Origin: Cellulomonas sp. NS3
GTDB lineage: Bacteria > Actinomycetota > Actinomycetes > Actinomycetales > Cellulomonadaceae
Length of the DNA stretch: 64,000 nt
Direction of reading: 5' to 3'
Assembly (NCBI RefSeq): GCF_024757985.1
Contig: NZ_CP103289.1
Coordinates: 1,922,001-1,986,000 of the forward strand
Numbering within the stretch: the first letter of the stretch is position 1; each line of letters begins with the position of its first letter. This document shows positions 17,463 through 26,503 of this stretch, one piece after another. The position numbers and the translations under genes are program-made. The notes beneath the pieces are model-generated. The model was not told the origin of the DNA. It saw only the letters and a list, made by a program, of their open reading frames with translations, and ran no database searches.

Positions 17463-18338
17463 TCAGTCGCGCGTCGCCACGACGAGGCTCGGCGCCTCGG
17501 CCTTCGCGCGCCCGCTCGTCCGGCGCCCCATCCGCTGCCCGACCCACGGCGCGGCCTTCGTCAACGCGTAGTTGATGACGATGAACACGACCGCGGCGAC
17601 GGCGAGGGCCTGGAGGATGTTGCCGTTCCCGGAGCCGACCTGCCGGGCCTCCTGGAGCAGCTCCCGGTACGTGATGATGTAGCCGAGCGCGGTGTCCTTG
17701 AGGATGACGACGAGCTGGCTGACGAGCGCCGGGAGCATCGCGATGAGGGCCTGAGGCACCTCGACGGACCGCAGCGACTGCGGGCCGGTGAGCCCGGTCG
17801 CGAGCGCAGCCTCGCGCTGGCCGCGCGGCAGCCCGTGCACGCCGGAGCGCACGAGCTCGGCGAAGACCGAGCCGTTGTAGAGCACGAGCGCGGTGACGAC
17901 GGCGACGAGCGGGTAGTCGCCGGGGTCGATGCTGCCGATGTCGGAGAACCCGAGCGCGAGCCAGACGAAGATCATCATGAGGAGCACCGGCACGGCGCGG
18001 AAGAACTCGACGACCGTGCCGCTGAGCACGCGGACGAGCCGCAGCTCGGACAGGCGCCCGAGCCCGAACACGAGCCCGAAGACGGACGAGCCGACGATGG
18101 CGAGCCCGGCCGCCTGGAGCGTGCTGAGCAGGCCCGGCAGCAGGAAGCTCTCCCACGTGCGCCACTGCAGGAACGGCGTCCACAGGGCGGCCTCGAGCTG
18201 CCCCTTGCGGCCGAGCAGCACGAGCAGGAGCACGCCGATCCCGGCGACGACGAGCGCGAACACGATGTTGAGCCACATCATCCGGCGGCGCGTGCGCGGT
18301 CCGGGGACGTCGAACAGGACGCTCTGGGTGCTGCTCAC
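17463..18338 (-). CDS. gluD: Amino-acid (glutamate-type) ABC transporter permease, GluD-like
   Basis: A 291-residue inner-membrane permease of the polar amino-acid uptake family, with about five to six hydrophobic segments. The EAA-loop region reads RSGVHGLPRGQREAALATGL, followed by PQALIAMLPALVSQLVVILKD. Its GTG start overlaps the gluC stop by four bases (GTGA), so the two are translationally coupled. It is the last gene of the four-gene cluster. The C-terminal 20 residues are charged and cytoplasmic. Glutamate as substrate is inferred from the gluABCD order. Confidence 0.88.
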   Translation of the reverse strand: MSSTQSVLFDVPGPRTRRRMMWLNIVFALVVAGIGVLLLVLLGRKGQLEAALWTPFLQWRTWESFLLPGLLSTLQAAGLAIVGSSVFGLVFGLGRLSELRLVRVLSGTVVEFFRAVPVLLMMIFVWLALGFSDIGSIDPGDYPLVAVVTALVLYNGSVFAELVRSGVHGLPRGQREAALATGLTGPQSLRSVEVPQALIAMLPALVSQLVVILKDTALGYIITYRELLQEARQVGSGNGNILQALAVAAVVFIVINYALTKAAPWVGQRMGRRTSGRAKAEAPSLVVATRD

Positions 18339-19033
18339 CGGGCCACCGCCAGTCGTCGCGAGAGGGACGTCGTCAGCAGGCCGACGGGGATGACGAGGAG
18401 CACGAACCCGAGCGCGAAGGTGAGGAAGATCGCGATGACGACGTCGGACCGGAACTCGATCATGGTGCGCATGAGCCCGGACGCCTCGGCGACAGACCCG
18501 GCGGCGGCGACGGTGGAGTTCTTCGTCAGCGCGATGAGGGTGTTGCCGAGCGGGGCCACAGCACCGCGGAACGCCTGCGGGAGGATGATCAGCCGCGCCG
18601 TCGACAGGAACCCGAGCCCGATGGCCCGGGCGGCCTCGGCCTGGCCGACGGGCACGGTGTTGACGCCGGACCGCAATGCCTCGCAGACGAACGCCGCGTG
18701 GTAGACCGCCAGCCCGAGGATCGCGAGCCGCACGAAGTTCTCGTTGAAGTCGGGGGCGAGCGTCACCCCCAGCTGGCCCCAGAGGCCGAGCACGCAGAAC
18801 ACGATGATGATCGTGAGCGGCGTGTTCCGGAACACGTTCACGTACGTGGTGCCGGCCCAGCGCAGGCTCGGCAGCGGCGAGATGCGCATGACGGCGAGCA
18901 CCGTGCCGAGCACGAGCGAGAGCAGCGCGGCGAAGAACGTCAGCTTGATGTTGACCCAGAACGCCGCGGGGACGTCAAAGGTCTCGAACAGCGCGACGAA
19001 CTGGTCCAGATAGGTGCCGTCCAGCGCTCTCAC
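18335..19033 (-). CDS. gluC: Amino-acid (glutamate-type) ABC transporter permease, GluC-like
   Basis: A 232-residue permease with about five membrane helices. The family motif FRNTPLTIIIVFCVLGLWGQ and the EAA-loop RSGVNTVPVGQAEAARAIGL are clear. It pairs with the GluD-like permease as a heterodimer through which the amino acid passes, energised by the GluA-like ATPase. GTG start at 19033 preceded by a GAGGTGAGA stretch. It lies 88 bases after gluB and overlaps gluD. Confidence 0.9.
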   Translation of the reverse strand: MRALDGTYLDQFVALFETFDVPAAFWVNIKLTFFAALLSLVLGTVLAVMRISPLPSLRWAGTTYVNVFRNTPLTIIIVFCVLGLWGQLGVTLAPDFNENFVRLAILGLAVYHAAFVCEALRSGVNTVPVGQAEAARAIGLGFLSTARLIILPQAFRGAVAPLGNTLIALTKNSTVAAAGSVAEASGLMRTMIEFRSDVVIAIFLTFALGFVLLVIPVGLLTTSLSRRLAVAR

Positions 19034-19121
19034 CTCCTCGGTGCAGGGTGGCTCGCACCGAGCGGGACGGGGCGACGAGAGGTCCGTCGCCCCGTCCCGG
19101 TCGGCTGCGGGTCAGGTCAGG

Positions 19122-19979
19122 TCAGGCGCAGGCCTCGACCGTGGGCGGGTTCAGCTCCTCGTTCGCCTCGTAGCCCGAGGCCCCGACGTTGTCGTCGAGG
19201 ATCTGCTGCCAGGTGCCGTCCTCGATGAGCTCGGTGATGGCCGTGTTGATGTCCTCGCAGGTCTCGTTGTCCTGCGGGAGGCCGACGCCGTAGTTCTCCT
19301 CGGAGAACGGGTTGCCGACGACCTTGACCTTGCCCTCGTTGGCGGGCTGGGCGGCGAGGCCGGCGAGAATGATGTCGTCCGTCGTGACCGCGTCGACCGC
19401 ACCCGACGTGAGCGCCGTGACGCACTCGGCGTAGCTGGGCTGCTCGAGCAGGTTGGTGCCGGCGGCGTACTCGTCCTTGATGCGCTGCGCCGACGTGGAG
19501 CCGGTGACCGAGCAGAGGTTCTTGCCCTCGAGGTCCTCGGGCCCGCTGATGGAGTCGTCGTCCGCCGCGACGAGCAGGTCCTGCCCGGCGACGAAGTACG
19601 GACCGGCGAAGGCGACGGTCTCCTTGCGGGCGTCGGTGATCGAGTAGGTGGCGAAGATCATGTCGACCTGGCCGGTCTGCAGCAGGTTCTCGCGCTGCGC
19701 GGACGGCGACTCGACGAACTCGATCTGGTCCTCGGAGTACCCGAGCTTCTCGGCGATCGCACGCGCCATGTCGACGTCGAAGCCCGTGAAGTCGTCGCCG
19801 TCCTTGAAACCGAGGCCGGGCTGGTCGAACTTGATGCCGATCCGGATCGACTCGCCGCCGCCGGCGGAGGTCTCCTCGCTGGTCGCGCCGCCGGCGGGCT
19901 CGTCGGAGCCGCCGCACGCGGTGAGGGTCAGGGCGAGGGCGGCCAGGGCCGCTGCGCTCCCCACGGTTCGTCTGCGCAT
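19122..19979 (-). CDS. gluB: Glutamate-type ABC transporter substrate-binding lipoprotein
   Basis: A 285-residue extracytoplasmic solute-binding protein. A lipoprotein signal peptide ends with the lipobox LTAC, with Cys22 as the lipidated residue, followed by a Gly/Ser/Glu-rich linker. The mature domain has the bacterial extracellular solute-binding family 3 features SIRIGIKFDQPGLGFKDGDD, TGFDVDMARAIAEKLG and DMIFATYSITDARKE. It delivers the amino acid to the GluC/GluD permeases. Glutamate is the likeliest ligand given the cluster, but related proteins bind glutamine, aspartate or histidine. Confidence 0.92.
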   Translation of the reverse strand: MRRRTVGSAAALAALALTLTACGGSDEPAGGATSEETSAGGGESIRIGIKFDQPGLGFKDGDDFTGFDVDMARAIAEKLGYSEDQIEFVESPSAQRENLLQTGQVDMIFATYSITDARKETVAFAGPYFVAGQDLLVAADDDSISGPEDLEGKNLCSVTGSTSAQRIKDEYAAGTNLLEQPSYAECVTALTSGAVDAVTTDDIILAGLAAQPANEGKVKVVGNPFSEENYGVGLPQDNETCEDINTAITELIEDGTWQQILDDNVGASGYEANEELNPPTVEACA

Positions 19980-20073
19980 TGTCAGTTCCTCTCGTTGCGG
20001 TGCACCACGGTGTCGGTGACGTTCGGTGCGCCCGGCGAGGCGGTGGCTCCGCCGGGTCGGACGGGTCGGGGTG

Positions 20074-20862
<789 letters not shown>

Positions 20863-20987
20863 TCGACGAACCTAGGGGTGAAGTGTTGCGCCCGCTACCC
20901 GCTGAGGTCACGGTCCGGCAACGTCCCGGAAATGTGCGACCCCGCAGCGCACGGGCCCGGCGCCGGGGAGACGTACCCTGGACGGCG

Positions 20988-22637
20988 ATGTCCACGACCC
21001 TGCCCCACGTCCCTGCGGACGCCGCCGCCCTGCTCGCCGGCCCCGCCCCGCGCGCCGCCCGCGACGCCGACGGCACCCCCGCCGGGGACCGCGGCGCGCC
21101 CGCGCGCACGTACCTGGTCAAGACGCTCGGCTGCCAGATGAACGTGCACGACTCCGAGCACATGGCCGGGATGCTCGAGCAGGCGGGGTACGTGCAGGCG
21201 AGCGCGTCCGACGCCGCGGCGGAGGCCGCCGACGTCATCGTCATCAACACCTGCGCGGTCCGCGAGAACGCGGCCGACAAGCTGTACGGCAACCTCGGGC
21301 GCCTGGCGGGGGCGAAGCGGGCGCGTCCGGGCATGCAGATCGCGGTGGGCGGCTGCCTCGCGCAGAAGGACCGCGCCGGCATCGTCGACCGCGCGCCCTG
21401 GGTCGACGTGGTGTTCGGCACGCACAACCTCGACGCCCTGCCGGTGCTGCTCGAGCGCGCGCGGCACAACGAGCGCGCCGAGGTCGAGATCGCCGAGTCG
21501 CTCCAGGTGTTCCCCTCGACGCTGCCCACGCGGCGCGAGTCGGTGTATGCGGGCTGGGTGTCGATCAGCGTCGGGTGCAACAACACCTGCACCTTCTGCA
21601 TCGTCCCGCACCTGCGCGGCAAGGAGCGCGACCGCCGGCCGGGGGAGATCCTCGCGGAGGTGCAGGCGCTCGTCGACCAGGGAGCCGTCGAGGTCACGCT
21701 GCTCGGGCAGAACGTGAACTCCTACGGCGTCGAGTTCGGGGACCGCGGCGCGTTCGCCAAGCTGCTGCGGGCGGTCGGGGCGATCGAGGGGCTCGAGCGC
21801 GTGCGCTTCACGTCCCCGCACCCGGCCGCGTTCACGGACGACGTGATCGCCGCGATGGCGGAGACGCCGACCGTCATGCCGCAGCTGCACATGCCGCTGC
21901 AGTCGGGCTCGGACCGGGTGCTCCGGGCGATGCGGCGGTCGTACCGCTCCGAGAAGTTCCTCGGCATCCTGGACCGCGTGCGCGCCGCGATGCCCGACGC
22001 CGCGATCACGACCGACATCATCGTCGGGTTCCCGGGGGAGACCGAGGAGGACTTCGCCGAGACCCTCCGCGTCGTCGAGGCCGCGCGGTTCTCGTCGGCG
22101 TTCACGTTCCAGTACTCGCAGCGCCCGGGGACCCCGGCGGCGGACCTGCCCGACCAGCTCCCCAAGGCGGTCGTGCAGGAGCGGTACGTGCGGCTCGCCG
22201 CGCTGCAGGACCGCATCGCGTTCGAGGAGAACCAGGCGCAGGTCGGCCGGCGCGTCGAGGTCCTGGTCGCGGAGAGCGAGGGTCGCAAGGACGGCGCGAC
22301 GCACCGCGTGACGGGCCGCGCCGCCGACAACCGGCTCGTGCACCTCGCGCTGCCGGAGGACCTGCCGGCGGACGCCGCGCCGCGCCCGGGAGACCTCGTG
22401 ACGGTGACCGTGACGCACGCCGCCCCGTACCACCTGGTCGCGGACTCCGCCCTGACCGATCCCGGGGCCTTCGGCGTGCGGCGCACGCGCGCGGGCGACG
22501 CGTGGGAGGCGCGGCAGGCCGGCGGCGAGCAGGCGCACGGCGGTGCGCCGGCGGCAGCCGGGTGCGGGACGGCTGCACCCGCTCCCGCCGGGCCCGTCGT
22601 GCTGGGCCTGCCGACGCTCGGGGCGCCACGGCGCTGA
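20988..22637 (+). CDS. miaB: tRNA-2-methylthio-N6-dimethylallyladenosine synthase MiaB
   Basis: A 549-residue radical SAM methylthiotransferase that adds the 2-methylthio group to i6A37 of tRNAs, acting after MiaA. The first iron-sulfur cluster ligands are in [15 protein letters not shown] and GGCLAQKD; the radical SAM triad is [13 protein letters not shown] domain follows (about residues 410-480). The last 50 residues are an Ala/Gly-rich extension not needed for activity in shorter homologues. TACCCT (20974-20979) lies 8 bases before the ATG with no ribosome-binding site, suggesting leaderless expression. Confidence 0.96.
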   Translation: MSTTLPHVPADAAALLAGPAPRAARDADGTPAGDRGAPARTYLVKTLGCQMNVHDSEHMAGMLEQAGYVQASASDAAAEAADVIVINTCAVRENAADKLYGNLGRLAGAKRARPGMQIAVGGCLAQKDRAGIVDRAPWVDVVFGTHNLDALPVLLERARHNERAEVEIAESLQVFPSTLPTRRESVYAGWVSISVGCNNTCTFCIVPHLRGKERDRRPGEILAEVQALVDQGAVEVTLLGQNVNSYGVEFGDRGAFAKLLRAVGAIEGLERVRFTSPHPAAFTDDVIAAMAETPTVMPQLHMPLQSGSDRVLRAMRRSYRSEKFLGILDRVRAAMPDAAITTDIIVGFPGETEEDFAETLRVVEAARFSSAFTFQYSQRPGTPAADLPDQLPKAVVQERYVRLAALQDRIAFEENQAQVGRRVEVLVAESEGRKDGATHRVTGRAADNRLVHLALPEDLPADAAPRPGDLVTVTVTHAAPYHLVADSALTDPGAFGVRRTRAGDAWEARQAGGEQAHGGAPAAAGCGTAAPAPAGPVVLGLPTLGAPRR

Positions 22638-22672
22638 CGCTCCCGGACCCGCGGGCGGCGTCGGGGAGCGTC
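22636..22672. terminator. Probable terminator between miaB and the convergent YbjN gene
   Basis: GACGCTCCC (22636-22644) pairs perfectly with GGGAGCGTC (22664-22672). The 9-bp stem begins within the miaB stop codon, and the 19-base loop is GC-rich and may fold further. It lies between two convergent genes and could serve both directions. No T-run is present, which is usual in this GC range. Confidence 0.5.
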
Positions 22673-22715
22673 CCCGCGCAGACCTGCGGCCGCGCGAGAC
22701 GCCCGGGTCGCCCGG

Positions 22716-23246
22716 TCAGTTGTCGGGGATCCCCGGGGGTGCCTCGTCGCCGGGCAGGATCGCCTCGATCGCCGTGAACATCTGGACGCCCGTGCCCAGC
22801 CCGCACGCGAGCAGCTGCGCGAGCTGGACGTCGGTGACGCCCTGCTCGAGGTCCGCGGAGACCTCGCTGTAGAGCGCGAGCAGACCGTCCTCCTCGCGGA
22901 CGTAGACCTTGGGCCAGATGCGCTCGCGGTTCCAGTCGTTGACCGCCAGGGCCACCGACCGGCGCTGCTCGAGGGCGAGCGAGCGGTGCCAGCGCCCCCG
23001 CACCTGCAGGATCTCGTCGTGCTCGCCGAGCAGCAGGAACCAGAAGCGGCTGCCGTCCCACGTCCCTGTGAGGTCGCCGTCGTCGTCGATCAAGTAGCGG
23101 TAGCCGCGCGAGCGCAGGTAGCCCTCGATCCGGTCGCGGGACAGCGGCGTCGGGACCTCCTGGTCGCGGACCGGCGCGTGCTTCTCGGGCTTGGCGAAGC
23201 CGCCGAGCACGCGCGTGACCCAGCGGGGGAGCGCTCCGTCGCTCAC
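22716..23246 (-). CDS. YbjN domain protein, paralogue A
   Basis: A 176-residue protein of the YbjN family, whose fold resembles type III secretion chaperones. The core is DDDGDLTGTWDGSRFWFLLL, HDEILQVRGRWHRSL and VNDWNRERIWPKVYVREEDG, ending in a helical stretch around GVTDVQLAQLLACGLGTG. Residues 1-45 are a variable basic segment. Its GTG start overlaps the stop of paralogue B by four bases, so the two are coupled. It shares its core with two neighbours at 23243 and 24089. The biochemical role is unknown; the family has been linked to stress and regulation in E. coli. Confidence 0.85.
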   Translation of the reverse strand: MSDGALPRWVTRVLGGFAKPEKHAPVRDQEVPTPLSRDRIEGYLRSRGYRYLIDDDGDLTGTWDGSRFWFLLLGEHDEILQVRGRWHRSLALEQRRSVALAVNDWNRERIWPKVYVREEDGLLALYSEVSADLEQGVTDVQLAQLLACGLGTGVQMFTAIEAILPGDEAPPGIPDN

Positions 23247-23869
23247 GGCGCCACCCCCGCGGGGTCGGGGTACAGCTCGTCGAGCGAGTCGAAGAACATG
23301 CTGCCGGTGCTCAGGCCGCAGAACAGCAGCTGGTTGAGCTGGTCGTCGGTCACCCCGTGCTCGAGGTCGGTCGCGACCTCGGCGACGACGTGCACCATGC
23401 CGTTGTCGCGCACGCGTGCGTACGCCTTGGGCCAGATCCGGTCCGCGTTCCACTCGTTGCACACGTCGAGCACCTCCTCGAGCCGCTCGATGGCGACCTC
23501 GCGGTGCCACTGGCCGCGGACCTGGAGGATCTCGGAGTGCTCGCCGAAGAGGAAGAAGTAGAACAGCCGCCCGCGCCAGAGCCCGCCCAGGTCGCCGTCG
23601 TTGTCGACGAAGTAGCTGAACTGGTGGCGGCTGAACCACTCGGCGACCCGGGCGGCGGTCACCGGGGTGGGGACGTCGCCGGTGAGCTGGACCGCGCCGA
23701 GCTCACGGGCGAGCAGCTGCGTCACGTGCTCGTGCAGCTCGTCGTCCGGCACGCCCGGGCCCAGCACCGGTCCGCCGCCGGTGCGGCGGGCGTCGCGCGG
23801 CCCCCGACCCGAGGCCTCGGGCCGCAGCCCGAGCCACCGGCGGAGGCGTCGGTCCCGGAAGAAACCCAT
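23243..23869 (-). CDS. YbjN domain protein, paralogue B
   Basis: A 208-residue YbjN-family protein with the same core as its neighbours: DNDGDLGGLWRGRLFYFFLF, HSEILQVRGQWHREV, CNEWNADRIWPKAYARVRDN and the C-terminal LNQLLFCGLSTGSMFFDSLD. It has an N-terminal extension of about 65 residues that begins MGFFRDRRLRRWLG, close to the MGFF start of paralogue C. TAGGCT (23882-23877) lies 7 bases before the ATG, which suggests leaderless transcription. It is divergent from paralogue C across 219 bp and coupled to paralogue A. Confidence 0.85.
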   Translation of the reverse strand: MGFFRDRRLRRWLGLRPEASGRGPRDARRTGGGPVLGPGVPDDELHEHVTQLLARELGAVQLTGDVPTPVTAARVAEWFSRHQFSYFVDNDGDLGGLWRGRLFYFFLFGEHSEILQVRGQWHREVAIERLEEVLDVCNEWNADRIWPKAYARVRDNGMVHVVAEVATDLEHGVTDDQLNQLLFCGLSTGSMFFDSLDELYPDPAGVAP

Positions 23870-24088
23870 GCGCGGAAGCCTACCCGCGGAGCCCGCGAGC
23901 GGCCGGAGGTGGGCCCGCGGCTGGGCCGGACGGGTGGATCGTCCCGGTCCGTCCGACTTCGCGCCACCGGGTCGGTGCGGGCGGCTAGTCTCGTGCGGCA
24001 CGGTCCTGGTCCGTGGCGCTCGTGCGCCGCGCGGCCCCGGAAGGGCACGACGCGCCGCCCACGGCGCGCACGAGACGACGAGGTTCCC

Positions 24089-24598
24089 ATGGGTTTCTTC
24101 ACCAAGCCGGAGGCGGGCGCCGCGGCGCAGCCCGTGCTCGCGCCGCTGAGCCACCAGCGCATCATCGACCGCCTCGACGCGCAGGGCTTCACGTACGGGG
24201 TGGACGACGACGGCGACATCGGCGGTCGGTGGGACGACCACCTGTTCTACTTCTTCCGCCTGGGTGCCGACGGCGAGTTCCTCCAGGTCCGCGGCCGGTG
24301 GACGCGCGAGGTCCCGGTCAGTGAGGCCGACGCCCTGACGCGCGCGGCGAACCAGTGGAACCTCGACACGCTCTGGCCCAAGGCGTACGTGCGCGTCGAG
24401 GGTGACGACGTCGGCGTGTACGCCGAGCACGTCGTGAGCTACGAGCACGGGCTGACCGACGAGCAGCTCGACCTGCACATGGCGTGCGGCATCAGCACCG
24501 CGCTCCAGCTCTTCGCGCACCTCGACGACCTGTACCCGCAGGCCGCGGAGACGGCGAAGGCGCAGCTGGCCGCGTACCGCGCGAGCGACGCCGACTGA
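24089..24598 (+). CDS. YbjN domain protein, paralogue C
   Basis: A 169-residue YbjN-family protein. Its core (DDDGDIGGRWDDHLFYFFRL, EFLQVRGRWTREV, NQWNLDTLWPKAYVRVEGDD, LTDEQLDLHMACGISTALQL) aligns along its length with paralogues A and B. The start follows an AGACGACGAGG sequence. The HSP90-family gene begins one base after its stop codon, so the two are surely co-transcribed and probably coupled. That coupling is the strongest hint that YbjN proteins act with the chaperone here. Confidence 0.87.
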   Translation: MGFFTKPEAGAAAQPVLAPLSHQRIIDRLDAQGFTYGVDDDGDIGGRWDDHLFYFFRLGADGEFLQVRGRWTREVPVSEADALTRAANQWNLDTLWPKAYVRVEGDDVGVYAEHVVSYEHGLTDEQLDLHMACGISTALQLFAHLDDLYPQAAETAKAQLAAYRASDAD

Positions 24599-24599
24599 G

Positions 24600-26426
24600 G
24601 TGGGGGAGCCCTCGTCCGCCCAGGCCTTCCAGGTCGACCTGCGCGGCGTCGTCGACCTGCTCGCGCGCCACCTGTACTCCGGCCCGCGCGTGTACCTGCG
24701 CGAGCTGCTGCAGAACGGCGTCGACGCGATCACGGCGCGCCGCGCCCTCGACCCGGCGGCGCCCGCGACGGTCCGGCTGCGCACCGCGGCGGACGGCGCG
24801 CTCGAGGTGGCCGACTCCGGGATCGGGCTGACCCTCGTGGAGGCGCGCGAGCTGCTCGCGACGATCGGCCGGAGCTCGAAGCGCGACCTCGAGGTCGGGC
24901 TCGGGCGCGAGGAGTTCCTCGGGCAGTTCGGCATCGGCCTGCTCTCGGCGTTCATGGTGGCCGACGAGATCGAGCTCGTCTCCCGGACCGCGCGCGGCAC
25001 GGGCGAGCCGCCGGTGCGCTGGCTCGGGCGCGCGGACGGCAGCTACGAGCTCACCGAGCTCGACGCCGACGTCCCGGTCGGCAGCACCGTGCGTCTGCGG
25101 CCCCGGCGCGACCTCGAGCACTGGCTCGCGCACGACACGGTCGTCGCCCTCGCCCGCGACTTCGGCTCGCTCCTGCCCGTCGACGTCGCGGTCCAGGTCG
25201 ACGTCGACGGCGCGACCGCGTGGCGGCGGCTGACCGAGCCCGACCTGCCGTGGCGACGCCGGTACGCCACGCCCGAGGAGCGCGCCGAGGCGCTCGTGCG
25301 GTACTGCGAGCGGACCCTCGGGTTCACCCCGCTCGCGCACGTCGACCTCGAGGTGCCCCTCGCCGGGGTCAGCGGTGTCGCGTTCGTGCTGCCGGCCGCG
25401 GTGCCGCCCACCGGCTCCGGCACGCACCGCGCCTACCTCAAGCGGATGCTGCTCGGCCCGCGCGTCGAGGGGCTGCTGCCGGAGTGGGCCTTCTTCGTCC
25501 GGTGCGTCGTCGACGCGACCGGCCTCCGTCCCACGGCGTCGCGCGAGCAGCTCTACGCCGACGAGGTCCTGCTCGCCGCGCGCGACGCCCTCGGCGAGCA
25601 GGTGCGGGCCTGGACGCTCGCGACCCTGCGGGAGCGCTCGCCGCTCGCGCGCGCGTTCGTCGAGGCCCACCACCTCGCGGTGCGTGCGCTCGCGACGACC
25701 GACGACGCGATGCTCGACCTCGTCGCCGACGTGCTCCCGTACGAGACCACCGACGGCCAGCTGACGCTCGCCGAGGTGCACGAGGCGCACGGGGACGTGC
25801 TCTACGCACCGACCGTCGAGGAGTTCCGGCGCATCGCCCCCGTCGCCCGCGCGCAGGGCCTCGGGGTCGTCAACGCGGGGTACGTGTACGACGCGGACCT
25901 GCTCGCCCGGCTCGCGGACCGGCGGCCGGCGTGGGGCGTGCGCCCGCTCGGCACGCAGGACGTCGACCAGGTCCTGGCCCCGCTGGCACCCGTGCGCGAG
26001 CTCGAGCTGCTCCCGGTGGTCGAGGCCGCGAACGCGGTGCTCGCACCGCACGACTGCGAGGTCGCGCTGCGCACCTTCGAGCCGGTCGAGCTGCCCGCCA
26101 TGCTGCTGCACGACCGTGCGGGCGACCACGAGCGCGAGCTCTCGCGGACCGTCGGCGAGGCCGACGACCTGTGGGGCGAGGTGCTCGCCGGCTTCGGCGG
26201 GACGGCGCGCTCGCGCCAGCTCGTGCTCAACTGCGCGAACCCGCTCGTCGAGGACCTGCTCGCGGCGCCGGCCGGGACGGTGCGCGACGCCGGGCTCGAG
26301 TCGCTCTACGTCTCGGCGCTCCTGCTCGCGGGAGAGCCGCTGCGCGCCCGTGAGGTCGCGACCATGAACGCCTCGCTCTCGGTGCTGCTGCGCGCCGGGC
26401 TCCGCGGAGCCGACCCCACGCACTGA
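24600..26426 (+). CDS. HSP90-family ATPase
   Basis: A 608-residue GHKL ATPase of the HSP90 family, near the 624 residues of E. coli HtpG. Nucleotide-site motifs are present: RELLQN with Glu35 and Asn39, VADSGIGL with Asp72, and LGQFGIGLLSAFMVAD. The middle-domain stretch CVVDATGLRPTASREQLYAD aligns with the HtpG segment ending in NVSREIL, retaining the catalytic Arg (Arg315). The C-terminus ends ADPTH, with no EEVD-type tail for TPR docking. The region after about 350 is diverged from HtpG. The GTG start is one base after the YbjN stop. It matches the actinobacterial 'HSP90 family protein' group rather than HtpG proper; clients are unknown. Confidence 0.92.
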   Translation: MGEPSSAQAFQVDLRGVVDLLARHLYSGPRVYLRELLQNGVDAITARRALDPAAPATVRLRTAADGALEVADSGIGLTLVEARELLATIGRSSKRDLEVGLGREEFLGQFGIGLLSAFMVADEIELVSRTARGTGEPPVRWLGRADGSYELTELDADVPVGSTVRLRPRRDLEHWLAHDTVVALARDFGSLLPVDVAVQVDVDGATAWRRLTEPDLPWRRRYATPEERAEALVRYCERTLGFTPLAHVDLEVPLAGVSGVAFVLPAAVPPTGSGTHRAYLKRMLLGPRVEGLLPEWAFFVRCVVDATGLRPTASREQLYADEVLLAARDALGEQVRAWTLATLRERSPLARAFVEAHHLAVRALATTDDAMLDLVADVLPYETTDGQLTLAEVHEAHGDVLYAPTVEEFRRIAPVARAQGLGVVNAGYVYDADLLARLADRRPAWGVRPLGTQDVDQVLAPLAPVRELELLPVVEAANAVLAPHDCEVALRTFEPVELPAMLLHDRAGDHERELSRTVGEADDLWGEVLAGFGGTARSRQLVLNCANPLVEDLLAAPAGTVRDAGLESLYVSALLLAGEPLRAREVATMNASLSVLLRAGLRGADPTH

Positions 26427-26503
26427 CCCGCCCGACCTCCGCCCCCACCCCGATCCGTCCCCGGCGCCCGCCGCGCCGCTCGTTCCGTCACCCCGGAGAC
26501 CCC

